From BJGV01 sp965205785 (GTDB taxonomy: Bacteria; Pseudomonadota; Gammaproteobacteria; Burkholderiales; Nitrosomonadaceae): 64,000 nucleotides of DNA. The notes under the pieces are model-generated. The model worked only from the letters and a program-made list of their open reading frames with translations. It was not told the DNA's origin and made no database searches. The stretch lies in the NCBI GenBank assembly GCA_965205785.1, contig OZ242188.1, positions 868,001-932,000 on the forward strand, given 5' to 3'. Both the position numbers and the translations under genes were made by a program. This document shows positions 51,921 through 61,958 of the stretch, one piece after another. The number at the start of each line of letters is the position of its first letter. The stretch's first letter is position 1.

Positions 51921-52814
51921 TCAATCAAACAAAACTTCTACAAATTTTCTTGCATCAAAAGGTTGTAAATCTTCAATACTCTCCCCCGTTCCAATAAAGT
52001 ATAGTGGAATTGGATTCAGCTGACGCTGCATTGCAATAGCAGCTATTACGCCACCTTTGGCCGTCCCATCAAGTTTAGTAAGTATAAGGCCTGTAATACC
52101 TAATGCGTCATCAAATGCTTTTACTTGGCTAACCGCATTTTGGCCAGTATTGGCATCCAATATCAATAAAACCTCATGTGGCGCACCAGAGCTAGCTTTT
52201 GAGATAACCCGTTTTATTTTTTTAATTTCTTCTATAAGGTGTATCTGTGTGGCGAGACGACCGGCTGTGTCTGCCAGTACTATATCTATATTACGGGCCT
52301 TCGCAGCGTTAACGGCATCGAATATAACTGCTGCTGGGTCACCCTTTTGTTGTTGATTGGCTTCATGTGAGACGACAGAAATATTATTGCGTTTACCCCA
52401 AGTAATAAGTTGTTCACGAGCTGCAGCTCGGAATGTGTCTCCTGCTGCAAGTAGTACAGATTTTTTCTGACACTGAAAATAATGTGCAAGTTTACCTATA
52501 GAGGTAGTTTTTCCCGCACCATTTACACCCGTCATCATGATGATGAATGGCCTCTTTGTGCTAGAATCAAGAGAGCGCTCAAGTGGAGCAAGTAATACAA
52601 ACAATGCTTCTTTTAACGCTTCTTTTAATTGTGTCGCATTAGTGAAGCCTTCTCGTTTTGCTTGTTTACGTAACGTACTAAGTAACCAAGAAGTCGCATT
52701 TATACCAACATCGGCAGTAAGTAATTCAATTTCTAACTCTTCATAGAGGTTTTCATCTATTTTGCCGCTACCAAGAATGCCAGATAACTGTTTGCCCAGA
52801 GTTCCCCAAATCAT
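51921..52814 (-). CDS. ftsY: Signal recognition particle receptor FtsY
   Basis: GTPase that docks the signal recognition particle at the membrane. 297 residues covering only the NG domain, without the long acidic A domain seen in E. coli. Motifs: GVNGAGKTTSIGKLA (G1), DTAGR, TKLDGTAKGG and the C-terminal GTGESIEDLQPFDARKFVEVLF. First of the ftsYEX-rpoH unit and divergent from the M16 peptidase genes, as in many proteobacteria. Confidence 0.96.
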   Translation of the reverse strand: MIWGTLGKQLSGILGSGKIDENLYEELEIELLTADVGINATSWLLSTLRKQAKREGFTNATQLKEALKEALFVLLAPLERSLDSSTKRPFIIMMTGVNGAGKTTSIGKLAHYFQCQKKSVLLAAGDTFRAAAREQLITWGKRNNISVVSHEANQQQKGDPAAVIFDAVNAAKARNIDIVLADTAGRLATQIHLIEEIKKIKRVISKASSGAPHEVLLILDANTGQNAVSQVKAFDDALGITGLILTKLDGTAKGGVIAAIAMQRQLNPIPLYFIGTGESIEDLQPFDARKFVEVLFD

Positions 52815-52990
52815 GAGAGACCTTGTCTGATGATAATTTTCTGGCTGGCAGATAAAAACTTGTCTTTGATAGAGTTATTATATTTAAAGAAACTTTGCAT
52901 TCTGGTAGGCTGTCATATTAAGTTCAGTTTATCTTTGCGCTATAAAAAGTGAAATTCTATTCTATTATTTTAATCTTGGGTTACTAAAAA

Positions 52991-54391
52991 ATGAGATTTA
53001 ATTTCGGTTCTGCCTTTCATGTTCGCAGATTGCCAGCTATTACATTCATATTGGTTTCTATGATTTCTTTTGAGGCTTTTGCTAATCCACATGAATACAT
53101 GCTTGCTAATGGCCTTAAACTAATTGTCAAAGAAGACCACCGTTCTCCAGTAGTTGTTTCTCAAATATGGTATAAGGCGGGCAGTATTGATGAATTAAAC
53201 GGTACTACGGGAATCGCTCACGTACTGGAACATATGATGTTTAAGGGAACTAAAAATGTTAGTAGTGGCGAATTTTCTAAGCAAATAGCAGCTGTTGGTG
53301 GACGCAATAATGCATTTACCGCTCGTGATTACACTGCTTATTTTCAACAATTACACAAATCCAAATTACCGTTAGCGATGAAGCTGGAAGCTGATCGGAT
53401 GAATAACTTGAAATTAACAAAGGAAGAGTTCGCCAAAGAAATCAAGGTGGTGATGGAAGAGCGTCGATTACGTACTGATGATCAGGCTCACTCACTAGTA
53501 TATGAAAAAATGATGGCTGTTGCGTATCAATCTCATCCATATAGACGCCCTGTCGTTGGTTGGATGAATGATTTAGAGAATATGAGCGTTCATGATGCTC
53601 AGGAATGGTACGACCGTTGGTATGCTCCAAATAATGCTGTGTTGGTAGTGGTAGGAGACGTTAACCCAAATGAAGTATTTTCCTTAGCAAAAAAATACTA
53701 TGGCAAAATTAAATCTCGCCCTATAGTTTCTCTAATTTCACGTAAGCCACAAACAGAGCCGATACAAACGGGAATTAAGCGTCTGCAAGTGAAAGCCCCA
53801 GCACAAATACCTCACCTCATTATGGGTTATCACGCGCCAGTTTTACATGATGCAAATGCTGATTGGGAACCCTATGCGCTTGAGATGCTTGTAGGAGTTT
53901 TGAATGGCAACGGATCTGCACGACTAAATAAAGAATTGGTTCGAGATTTACACGTTGCTAGCTCAGTAAATGCAGCTTATGACGCTACAGGGCGTGGTCC
54001 TGGTCTATTTTTTCTGAATGGTACTCCAAGTGAAGGTAAATCAGTTGTTGAACTAGAGTCAGCTTTGCGTAATGAAATTGAAAGGCTTATACGTGAGGGC
54101 GTGACAGAAAAGGAGCTTATACGTGCCAAAGCGCAGGTAGTATCTGGCCACGTGTTTCAGCTTGATTCCATGTTTTACCAGGCAATGCAGATTGGTCAGT
54201 TAGAATCTATAGGGTTGTCTTACCTTGATCTAGATACAATTATAAAGAAACTACAGGCCGTTACTGCTAAACAGATTCGCGAAGTGGCAATAAAATATTT
54301 AATAGATGATGGCTTGACTGTGGCAGTTCTTGATCCACAGCCATTAGAGAAAAGTTCTGCTACCCCCTCATCTGTAGGATTGCGCCATTAA
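52991..54391 (+). CDS. M16-family zinc peptidase, catalytic subunit
   Basis: 466 residues with a signal peptide ending about FEAFAN. The inverted zinc motif HxxEH is present as HVLEH near residue 78, with the downstream Glu in EERRLRTDD. The two-domain M16B pattern fits periplasmic pairs in which one subunit is catalytic. The next gene encodes the partner, 24 bases downstream. Divergent from ftsY. Confidence 0.93.
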   Translation: MRFNFGSAFHVRRLPAITFILVSMISFEAFANPHEYMLANGLKLIVKEDHRSPVVVSQIWYKAGSIDELNGTTGIAHVLEHMMFKGTKNVSSGEFSKQIAAVGGRNNAFTARDYTAYFQQLHKSKLPLAMKLEADRMNNLKLTKEEFAKEIKVVMEERRLRTDDQAHSLVYEKMMAVAYQSHPYRRPVVGWMNDLENMSVHDAQEWYDRWYAPNNAVLVVVGDVNPNEVFSLAKKYYGKIKSRPIVSLISRKPQTEPIQTGIKRLQVKAPAQIPHLIMGYHAPVLHDANADWEPYALEMLVGVLNGNGSARLNKELVRDLHVASSVNAAYDATGRGPGLFFLNGTPSEGKSVVELESALRNEIERLIREGVTEKELIRAKAQVVSGHVFQLDSMFYQAMQIGQLESIGLSYLDLDTIIKKLQAVTAKQIREVAIKYLIDDGLTVAVLDPQPLEKSSATPSSVGLRH

Positions 54392-54415
54392 ATAATAAAT
54401 TTAAATCAAACTTTG

Positions 54416-55756
54416 ATGAAAAAAACACTTAGAAAAATGATATCACCGCAACTGTTTCGTTGTTTCTTCGCCTTATTTTTGGGCATTTATACTCAATGGG
54501 CGTTGGCGACTCTTCCCATTCAATATTGGCAAACTTCTTCTGGTGCCCGAGTATATTTTGTCGAAAGTCGTGAGCTGCCAATACTTGATATAAGTGTAGA
54601 CTTCAGTGCAGGGAGTAGTGCGGATACACCAGAAAAATCAGGCTGCGCAAGTTTGACTTTACAGCTACTTGATCTTGGAGCTGGCGGTTTATCTGAAGAC
54701 AGAATCTCTAAGTTATTAGCTGATGTTGGCGCTCAACTGAGTGCTCGATTTGACCGGGACCGTGCCGGTGTTTCACTACGTACTCTAAGTAATAAAAATG
54801 AACGCAACCAAGCACTAGATGTCTTTTCTAAAGTGATACAACACCCAGAGTTTCCTGAAGAAACTATAAAAAGAGAAAGAGCTAGAGTAATTGCTGGATT
54901 GAAAGAGGCGGAAACTAAACCCGGTTACATTGCAAACCATACACTAAAGAAAATGCTATATGGTGATCATCCCTATGGGCTACGTAGTTCTGGTGAAATA
55001 GACACATTAAACAGATTGCAACGTAAGGATTTAATGGATTTTTATCGGTCCCATTATTCGGCTGCAAATGCTGTGATTTCAATTATGGGTGATGTTAGTC
55101 GTTCTGAAGCAGCTACTATAGCCGAAGCGTTATCAAAAAATTTGCCACAAAGTAACGTTGTAAATAGGTTGCCTTCAGTGACAAAACCTATAGCAGGCAT
55201 TAAAAGAATTGCTCATCCGGCGACACAAAGCCATATTCAATTGGCGTATCCGGGGTTGAAGCGTGATGATCCTGATTATTATGCACTGTTGGTAGGTAAT
55301 TACATACTTGGTGGTGGTGGTTTTGCGTCTCGTTTGATGGAAGAAATTCGACAGAAGCGTGGGCTGGCTTACAGCGTTCATAGCAGCTTCTTTCCTCTAA
55401 AGCAGGCGGGCCCATTTCAGATAGGTCTACAAACTAAAAAGGAGCAATCTGAAGAAGCTTTAATGATTACGCAAAAAGTATTAACTGATTTTGTTACTGA
55501 AGGCCCAACTAAGAAAGAACTGATCGCAGCTAAAGGAAATATTATTGGTGGCTTCCCTTTGCGTATAGACAGTAATAAGAAAATTATGGGATATCTTGCC
55601 GTGATAGGGTTCTATAATCTTCCTCTCACTTACCTAGATGACTATGTGAGTGCTGTTGATAATGTTACTGTAGAACAGATAAAAGATGCATTCCAGAGAC
55701 GCGTCCTTCCGGAGGGGATGGTAAAAGTTATAGTAGGAGCTATGAAAAAGGAATAA
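54416..55756 (+). CDS. M16-family peptidase-like protein, non-catalytic partner
   Basis: 446 residues with a signal peptide ending about WALAT. M16 fold with the C-terminal Arg/Tyr motif GGGGFASRLMEEIRQKRGLAYSVHSSF, but the position of HxxEH reads SLTLQLLDLGAGG, so the zinc ligands are missing. It presumably forms a heterodimer with the catalytic subunit. ATG chosen over a TTG three bases earlier. Confidence 0.92.
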   Translation: MKKTLRKMISPQLFRCFFALFLGIYTQWALATLPIQYWQTSSGARVYFVESRELPILDISVDFSAGSSADTPEKSGCASLTLQLLDLGAGGLSEDRISKLLADVGAQLSARFDRDRAGVSLRTLSNKNERNQALDVFSKVIQHPEFPEETIKRERARVIAGLKEAETKPGYIANHTLKKMLYGDHPYGLRSSGEIDTLNRLQRKDLMDFYRSHYSAANAVISIMGDVSRSEAATIAEALSKNLPQSNVVNRLPSVTKPIAGIKRIAHPATQSHIQLAYPGLKRDDPDYYALLVGNYILGGGGFASRLMEEIRQKRGLAYSVHSSFFPLKQAGPFQIGLQTKKEQSEEALMITQKVLTDFVTEGPTKKELIAAKGNIIGGFPLRIDSNKKIMGYLAVIGFYNLPLTYLDDYVSAVDNVTVEQIKDAFQRRVLPEGMVKVIVGAMKKE

Positions 55757-55810
55757 AAATTTTTTACGAAGAAAATCAATCTGTAAGCGTGTCCTTATAA
55801 ATTTCTTATT

Positions 55811-56365
55811 GTGTCCTTAATTCAAAATAAAGTTCGTGTAATAGGCGGTGAATGGCGTGGTCGTGAAGTTTCATTTCCGAGTAAAACTACTTTACGCCCA
55901 ACACCAAATAGGGTTCGTGAAACAGTTTTTAATTGGTTAGGGCAGGATATGAGTGGCAAAGTTTGTCTAGATTTATTTGCTGGTAGTGGAGCGATGGGTA
56001 TTGAGGCCGCATCTCGAGGATCTAAGCATGTAGTGATGGTAGATGCTGACCGAAAGGTATACAGTGCCTTGCATAGTAGCCTGCAAAAATTGCAAGCCAA
56101 TAATATAGAATTACTAATGACCGATGCGCTAAAATTTATCATATCTGATCAGCGGCAATTTGACGTAATTTTTCTTGATCCGCCATATCAGTTAGGATTG
56201 TTACCTAAACTGTTAAGCTTATTACCATCGCATCTTACACAAGATGGGCTGATATATTTGGAGGCCGGAAGCTCCTCTGAACCAAATGAAGACTGGTCAG
56301 TTTGGCGTAGTAGTCAGGCAGGCAGAGTACATTATCAATTATTAAAATATGAGCAAAACCGATAA
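55811..56365 (+). CDS. rsmD: 16S rRNA (guanine-966-N2) methyltransferase RsmD
   Basis: 184 residues with a GTG start. Motifs: RVIGGEWRGREVSFP at the start, LDLFAGSGAMGIEAASRG for SAM binding and the catalytic LDPPYQ. Overlaps coaD by 17 bases, the common rsmD-coaD arrangement. Confidence 0.95.
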   Translation: MSLIQNKVRVIGGEWRGREVSFPSKTTLRPTPNRVRETVFNWLGQDMSGKVCLDLFAGSGAMGIEAASRGSKHVVMVDADRKVYSALHSSLQKLQANNIELLMTDALKFIISDQRQFDVIFLDPPYQLGLLPKLLSLLPSHLTQDGLIYLEAGSSSEPNEDWSVWRSSQAGRVHYQLLKYEQNR

Positions 56366-56837
56366 AGTTATTTATCCGGGTACTTTTGATCCTATCACTC
56401 GCGGTCACGAGGATTTAGTTCGGCGTGCCTCAGGTTTATTTGACCAAGTGGTGGTTGCGGTAGCACCAAGTAGTGGAAAAGAGCCATTCTTTACCCTAGA
56501 TGAACGTGTAAAAATGGCTCGTGAGGTATTAACAGATTGTGTCAATATAGAGGTAATGGAATTTTCTGGATTGTTGATGGAATTTTTGCAACAGCAAAAT
56601 GCTAAGGTGATATTACGCGGGTTACGTGCAGTTTCTGACTTTGAATACGAGTTCCAAATGGCGGGGATGAATCGTAGTATGTATCCTGATGTTGAAACTG
56701 TTTTTATGACCCCGTCTGAGCAATATATGTTTATTTCTGGGACCATTGTGCGTGAGATAGCATTACTTGGTGGTAATGCAGATAAATTTGTACACCCCTT
56801 GGTTGCAAAACAACTTCGCCTCAAAGCTGAGAAGTGA
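56349..56837 (+). CDS. coaD: Phosphopantetheine adenylyltransferase
   Basis: Penultimate step of coenzyme A synthesis. 162 residues: YPGTFDPITRGHEDLVRRA with the T/HxGH motif, and MFISGTIVREIALLGG near the end. Overlaps rsmD and is followed by a ferredoxin after 16 bases. Confidence 0.97.
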   Translation: MSKTDKVIYPGTFDPITRGHEDLVRRASGLFDQVVVAVAPSSGKEPFFTLDERVKMAREVLTDCVNIEVMEFSGLLMEFLQQQNAKVILRGLRAVSDFEYEFQMAGMNRSMYPDVETVFMTPSEQYMFISGTIVREIALLGGNADKFVHPLVAKQLRLKAEK

Positions 56838-56853
56838 TTTTATAGAGGTTTAT

Positions 56854-57099
56854 ATGGCTTTAATGATTACAGATGAATGTATTAATTGTGACGTATGTGA
56901 GCCAGAATGTCCTAATAGTGCAATTTCACAAGGTGAAGAAATCTACATAATAGACCCTAAATTATGTACTGAATGTGTGGGACATTATGAAACAACACAA
57001 TGTGTTGAAGTGTGTCCGGTAGATTGTATTGTCGTTAACCCAGATATCATTGAAACCAAAGAGCAGTTGAAAGACAAGTATATTGCACTTACCGAGTAG
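56854..57099 (+). CDS. YfhL-type 2[4Fe-4S] ferredoxin
   Basis: 81 residues with two cluster-binding motifs: CINCDVCEPECPNSAI and, further on, CTECVGHYETTQCVEVCPVDCI, the second with the longer YfhL-type spacing. The ATG is taken at MALMITDEC because GAGG precedes it; longer frames upstream overlap coaD. Its 3' end overlaps the convergent yggS gene by 11 bases. Confidence 0.95.
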   Translation: MALMITDECINCDVCEPECPNSAISQGEEIYIIDPKLCTECVGHYETTQCVEVCPVDCIVVNPDIIETKEQLKDKYIALTE

Positions 57100-57814
57100 A
57101 GCGGGCAGCAGCAAGTTCTTCAGGTATGGGATAGCGTCTTGGTCCAAAAATAGAAGTTCCAATTCGCACTATAGTCGCGCCTTCTGCAATAGCAACATCC
57201 ATATCTTCTGACATACCCATTGAGAGTGTATCAAGGTCAAACCCGTCCTTTCTCAGCTGGTCATAAATTATCCGAAGCATATGAAACTGGCTACGTTGCA
57301 AAGCAGTGGCAGTAGTAAGCTCGGGAACGGCCATTAATCCGCGTAATTTAATGCGAGGTAAATCCGCCACATAAGTTGCCAGCTCTGATGCAGATTCAGG
57401 AGATATGCCACTTTTCGTGTCTTCTCCGCTTACATTTACCTGTAGGCATACTTGAAGCGGAGGAAGTGTTTTGGGCCTGTCTCTCGACAAACGGTCAGCA
57501 ATTTTCTTTCTATCTACACTGTGAACCCAAGCAAAATTTTCTGCTATACGTTTTGTTTTATTGCTCTGTATGGGTCCAATGAAATGCCATTCGATGGGCA
57601 AATCAGATAGTGCCAATATTTTTTCTAATGCCTCTTGAAGGTAGTTTTCACCGAAAATGGTTTGTCCCGCAAGCCATGCTTTTTTTACCTGTTTAGCAGG
57701 ATTTGTTTTGCTTGCGGCCAGAAGCATGATTTCATCTGGTTGACGATTGGCATTTATTGCAGCTGTAGCTATACGTTTTTTTACGGATTGTAAGGCGGAG
57801 TCTATATTCGTCAT
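57089..57814 (-). CDS. PLP-binding protein YggS/PROSC family
   Basis: About 241 residues. The PLP site is seen as LLAASKTNPAKQVKKAW, followed by GENYLQEALEKI, WHFIGPIQSNKTK, LQVNVSGEDTKSG and SMGMSEDMDVAIAEGATIVRIGTSIFG. Role in vitamin B6 and amino acid homeostasis. Two adjacent ATGs are possible; the one used has AGG at better spacing. It is divergent from pilT. Confidence 0.94.
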   Translation of the reverse strand: MTNIDSALQSVKKRIATAAINANRQPDEIMLLAASKTNPAKQVKKAWLAGQTIFGENYLQEALEKILALSDLPIEWHFIGPIQSNKTKRIAENFAWVHSVDRKKIADRLSRDRPKTLPPLQVCLQVNVSGEDTKSGISPESASELATYVADLPRIKLRGLMAVPELTTATALQRSQFHMLRIIYDQLRKDGFDLDTLSMGMSEDMDVAIAEGATIVRIGTSIFGPRRYPIPEELAAARSTR

Positions 57815-57968
57815 CATAACCTGTTGGTTTAATTTGTCTTTCTGTGTCCGCTTCTCACCTAATAGGTTGTTCAATAAGTTGTCCGACGCTATATAAATAT
57901 CCTGATTTACTCAATCTTTGAGCGGTTATAGCCGTATATATGTCTAACGACAATTTCGGAATTACATT

Positions 57969-59012
57969 ATGAACATAGTAGAACTACTATCCTTTGCGGT
58001 CAAGAACAAGGCTTCGGACTTACATCTATCCGCAGGAATGTCTCCAATGATCCGTGTACATGGTGAAATACGAAAAATAAATTTACCTGCTATGGAGCAT
58101 AAAGATGTCCATGAAATGGTGTACGACATCATGAATGATGGGCAACGAAAATCCTATGAAGAGGATTTGGAATGTGATTTTTCCTTTGAAGTTCCAAATC
58201 TTGCACGTTTCAGGGTAAATGCTTTCAACACCCAGCGTGGCGCAGCCTCAGTTTTGAGAACAATTCCTTCGACTGTTCTGACTTTAGAGGATCTTAAGGC
58301 GCCCAATATTTTTGCTGAAATTGCGCAACAGCCACGTGGTGTGGTGTTAGTTACTGGGCCTACTGGTTCAGGAAAATCTACAACCCTAGCGGCAATGATT
58401 AATGACATTAATGAAAAAGAGCATGGACACATTTTGACGCTTGAAGATCCAATTGAATTTGTACATGAAAGTAAAAATAGTCTTATTAATCAAAGGGAAG
58501 TTGGGCGAGATACGCTGAGTTTTAGTAATGCATTGCGTTCGGCCTTGCGTGAAGATCCTGATATTATTCTTGTTGGTGAAATGCGAGACTTAGAGACTAT
58601 TCGCCTTGCCATGACTGCAGCAGAAACAGGCCATCTGGTATTTGGTACGCTTCATACAAGTTCTGCTGCTAAGACTATCGATCGTATTATTGATGTATTC
58701 CCGGCAGATGAGAAGGAAATGATGCGCGCAATGTTATCAGAATCGCTACGTGCGGTGATTTCACAGACATTATGCAAAACTAAGGATGGTGCTGGTAGGG
58801 TAGCTGCTCATGAAATTATGATTGGTACTCCCGCAATTCGTAATCTGATAAGGGAAGCAAAAGTAGCGCAAATGTATTCAACAATCCAAACTAGTCAGGG
58901 TGCGGGCATGCAAACATTGGATCAGAACTTGATGGAGTTAGTTAAACGTAATGTCATTACAAATGCTGAAGCCCGTACTAAGGCTGTGAGCAAAGAAAGT
59001 TTCCCTGGATAG
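57969..59012 (+). CDS. pilT: Type IV pilus retraction ATPase PilT
   Basis: 347 residues: N-terminal PAS-like domain (ASDLHLSAGMSPMIRVHGEI), Walker A GPTGSGKSTT, the Asp and His boxes (TLEDPIEFVHESKNSLINQREVG; AAETGHLVFGTLHTSSA) and Walker B ALREDPDIILVGEMRD. Powers pilus retraction. pilU follows 52 bases downstream. Confidence 0.97.
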   Translation: MNIVELLSFAVKNKASDLHLSAGMSPMIRVHGEIRKINLPAMEHKDVHEMVYDIMNDGQRKSYEEDLECDFSFEVPNLARFRVNAFNTQRGAASVLRTIPSTVLTLEDLKAPNIFAEIAQQPRGVVLVTGPTGSGKSTTLAAMINDINEKEHGHILTLEDPIEFVHESKNSLINQREVGRDTLSFSNALRSALREDPDIILVGEMRDLETIRLAMTAAETGHLVFGTLHTSSAAKTIDRIIDVFPADEKEMMRAMLSESLRAVISQTLCKTKDGAGRVAAHEIMIGTPAIRNLIREAKVAQMYSTIQTSQGAGMQTLDQNLMELVKRNVITNAEARTKAVSKESFPG

Positions 59013-59064
59013 TAATTTTTGACTTAATTCAAACCGAAAAATAGAGAAATTTTAGGAGTAATCC

Positions 59065-60201
59065 ATGGAACAAAATCAGGCAGAAAAGTTTGTATTTGAT
59101 CTGCTGCGATTGATGCTAAGTAAAAAAGCATCTGATGTATTCATTACTGCCGGTCTTCCTCCATCCTTTAAAATTGATGGAAAAATGGTTCCAATGTCGA
59201 AGCAGCCTTTAACTCCACAGAATACTCTGGAGTTGGTACGTTCCGTCATGGACGAAAAGCAGAAAGAAGAGTTCACGTCTACCAAGGAATGTAATTTTGC
59301 AATACATCCTCCTAGTATCGGACGTTTTCGTGTCAACGCCTTTATCCAACAGCAGTGCGCGGGGATGGTGTTGCGTACTATTACTACTGAGATACCTACA
59401 TTTGAAGGGCTAGGACTGCCGCCAGTATTAAAAGATGTAGTAATGAGTAAGCGCGGTCTAGTGATTTTTGTTGGTGGTACAGGTTCTGGTAAATCTACAT
59501 CATTAGCAGCACTAATCGGTCATCGCAACCAAAATAGTCAAGGCCACATTATTACCATTGAAGATCCCGTGGAATACGTACATGAGCATATTAATTGCAT
59601 GATAACTCAGCGTGAAGTAGGAATGGACACGGAGTCATGGGAGGCTGCGCTGAAAAACACCTTGCGACAAGCGCCAGATGTGATTTTGATAGGTGAAATT
59701 AGGGCACGTGAAACTATGGAGCATGCAATCTCCTTTGCTGAAACAGGACATTTGTGTATGGGTACGTTACACGCAAACAGTGCAAATCAGGCTCTTGATC
59801 GCATAATTAACTTTTTCCCTGAGGAACGTAAGGCACAATTGTTAATGGATTTGTCTTTAAATATGAAAGCGATAATTGCGCAACGGCTACTTCCACTCAA
59901 AGCGGGAAAGGGGCGGGCGGCAGCATTTGAAATCTTGCTGGATTCTCCGTTGATTTCTGATTTGATACTTAAGGGTGACGTTCATCAGATCAAGGAAATC
60001 ATGAAAAAATCAAGGGAATTGGGAATGATGACTTTTGATACGGCGTTGTTTGAGCTTTATGAGGCAGGAAAGATTAGTTATGAGGATGCAATGAAGAATG
60101 CCGATTCCCAAAATGAGCTACGGTTAGAAATTAAACTTAGAGGGGCCGGAGCCAAAGACACAGACCTAAATGAAGGAATTGAGCATCTAAGGTTTTCCTG
60201 A
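59065..60201 (+). CDS. pilU: Type IV pilus accessory ATPase PilU
   Basis: 378 residues, paralogue of PilT: Walker A GGTGSGKSTS, TIEDPVEYVHEHINCMITQREVG, LRQAPDVILIGEIRARE, GHLCMGTLHANSA. The longer C-terminus typical of PilU is present. AGGAG lies before the ATG. Likely cotranscribed with pilT, followed by a 174-base gap to the ATP synthase operon. Confidence 0.96.
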   Translation: MEQNQAEKFVFDLLRLMLSKKASDVFITAGLPPSFKIDGKMVPMSKQPLTPQNTLELVRSVMDEKQKEEFTSTKECNFAIHPPSIGRFRVNAFIQQQCAGMVLRTITTEIPTFEGLGLPPVLKDVVMSKRGLVIFVGGTGSGKSTSLAALIGHRNQNSQGHIITIEDPVEYVHEHINCMITQREVGMDTESWEAALKNTLRQAPDVILIGEIRARETMEHAISFAETGHLCMGTLHANSANQALDRIINFFPEERKAQLLMDLSLNMKAIIAQRLLPLKAGKGRAAAFEILLDSPLISDLILKGDVHQIKEIMKKSRELGMMTFDTALFELYEAGKISYEDAMKNADSQNELRLEIKLRGAGAKDTDLNEGIEHLRFS

Positions 60202-60375
60202 CAAACTTAATATTGTTTCTAAATTTTAATCTCTTGTTGTTTCCTGTTGATTACTCCTGATCAAGGTGTATTGCTTGATATCCCCAAGGCTTGTCCTTGA
60301 CAGTCTTTCAATGAAACATTAAACTTTCGCTTTTTCCGGCGTTGAGCTTTGGAAGTCATGCGTTGAGATGCGGTA

Positions 60376-60747
60376 ATGGAATCCAGCGTACACCGCACAG
60401 CAGTACTACAGATTGTAATTTCCGTAGTAGTCGGGATGCTCGGTTATGCCGTGCAAGGGGAAGCGGAAGCAAAGGCTGCACTATATGGTGGGTTAGTTGC
60501 GTTGATGGGTACGCTGTTATTACTTTGGCGTATGCAGCGCAATAAAGAAAAAACTCTACTGAAAGCACATCAGCATTTGTGGTTATTTTATCGCTCCGGG
60601 TTGGAGCGTTTTTTGGTTATATGTGTACTTCTGGCAATAGGAATGGGACCATTTAAACTTGTTCCTCTGGCAGTTTTGGTTGGTTTTGTGGCAGGTCAAT
60701 TGGCATGGATAATTGCCCCGTTACAAGGTGAGAGAAAAAGTAACTAA
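60376..60747 (+). CDS. atpI: ATP synthase accessory protein AtpI
   Basis: 123 residues with four hydrophobic helices (VLQIVISVVVGMLGYAV; AALYGGLVALMGTLLLLW; FLVICVLLAIGMGPFKLVP; AVLVGFVAGQLAWIIAP). First gene of the atp operon, assisting c-ring assembly in the family. Its position directly before atpB supports the assignment. Confidence 0.9.
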   Translation: MESSVHRTAVLQIVISVVVGMLGYAVQGEAEAKAALYGGLVALMGTLLLLWRMQRNKEKTLLKAHQHLWLFYRSGLERFLVICVLLAIGMGPFKLVPLAVLVGFVAGQLAWIIAPLQGERKSN

Positions 60748-60769
60748 AGTAAAATATAATAAAGTATTT

Positions 60770-61654
60770 ATGGCCAGCGAATCACTTAGTTCAACTGAAT
60801 ATATCAAGCACCATCTTCAGAACCTGACTTTTGGTAAATTACCAGATGGTTCCTTGGGTCTAGCGCAGAATCCAGAGCAGGCTAAAGCTATGGGGTTTTG
60901 GGCAATTAACGTAGATACGCTGGGTTTTTCTCTCCTGCTTGGCGCTCTTTTTCTTTATTTTTTTTCTAAAGTTGCAAAAAGTGCAACTAAGCAGGTACCT
61001 GCCGGCGCACAAAATTTTGTTGAATGGATTATTGAGTTCATTGACGATAGTGTACGTGGCTCATTCAGTGGACGGAATCCACTGGTTGCTCCATTGGCGC
61101 TAACCATTTTCATATGGATTTTTTTAATGAATCTGATGGATCTAGTGCCTGTTGATTATTTGCCAGTTATAGCTCATGCGCTTGGCCTTCCTTTTCTTAA
61201 GGTGGTTCCAACTACAGATCCAAATGCTACATTCGGCATGTCGATTGCGATATTTGTTCTGGTGATTTATTACAGTATCAAGGTTAAAGGTGCGGGTGGT
61301 TTTGCCGGCGAGTTAGCGTTGCAGCCTTTCAGTAGCACTAACCCTGTTATTAAAACACTCTTTATTCCAATAAATCTTTTTCTGGAAGGTGTTAACTTAA
61401 TTGCTAAGCCAGTTTCACTTTCATTGCGATTATTTGGCAATATGTATGCGGGCGAGATGATTTTTATTTTGCTGGCAATAATGGGAGGGTCTTGGGCTGC
61501 TGCTAGTGTGGGTAACTCAGTATTATTTGGAACACAAATACTGCTATCCTTGGGGTGGGCAATATTTCATATCCTGATCATAACGCTGCAGGCCTTTATA
61601 TTTATGACGCTTACTATAGTTTATTTGGACATGGCTCACCAAGAGCATCATTGA
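60770..61654 (+). CDS. atpB: ATP synthase F0 subunit a
   Basis: 294 residues, membrane. Conserved motifs include FIWIFLMNLMDLVP, the key Arg region LSLRLFGNMYAGEMIFILL and the C-terminal IFHILIITLQAFIFMTLTIVYLDMAH. The ATG at MASESLSS is used; a longer frame overlaps atpI without a signal. atpE follows after 33 bases. Confidence 0.96.
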   Translation: MASESLSSTEYIKHHLQNLTFGKLPDGSLGLAQNPEQAKAMGFWAINVDTLGFSLLLGALFLYFFSKVAKSATKQVPAGAQNFVEWIIEFIDDSVRGSFSGRNPLVAPLALTIFIWIFLMNLMDLVPVDYLPVIAHALGLPFLKVVPTTDPNATFGMSIAIFVLVIYYSIKVKGAGGFAGELALQPFSSTNPVIKTLFIPINLFLEGVNLIAKPVSLSLRLFGNMYAGEMIFILLAIMGGSWAAASVGNSVLFGTQILLSLGWAIFHILIITLQAFIFMTLTIVYLDMAHQEHH

Positions 61655-61687
61655 TTTTTGCATTATTTTTATTTATAGGAGAACTCT

Positions 61688-61924
61688 GTGGAACAATCAC
61701 TATTATATATCGCTGGCGCGATCATGATGGGCCTAGGCGCGCTTGGTGCTGCGGTTGGCATCGGCATTTTGGGCGGACGATTCCTTGAGGGCGCAGCACG
61801 TCAGCCAGAATTAATTCCAATGCTGCGTACCCAGTTTTTCATTGTCATGGGTCTGGTCGATGCTGTGCCAATGATTGCTGTCGGTATTTCCATGTATATT
61901 CTGTTTGCGGTGGTTGGCGGTTAG
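61688..61924 (+). CDS. atpE: ATP synthase F0 subunit c
   Basis: 78 residues with the two-helix hairpin; GALGAAVGIGILGGRFLEGAARQPEL loop and the proton-carrying Asp in FIVMGLVDAVPMIAVG (D58). An Asp without the Na-type Gln/Glu pattern fits proton coupling. GTG start with AGGAGA upstream. Confidence 0.97.
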   Translation: MEQSLLYIAGAIMMGLGALGAAVGIGILGGRFLEGAARQPELIPMLRTQFFIVMGLVDAVPMIAVGISMYILFAVVGG

Positions 61925-61958
61925 AGCCGTCATCGTTTTTCATTAAAAAGGTTCGTAC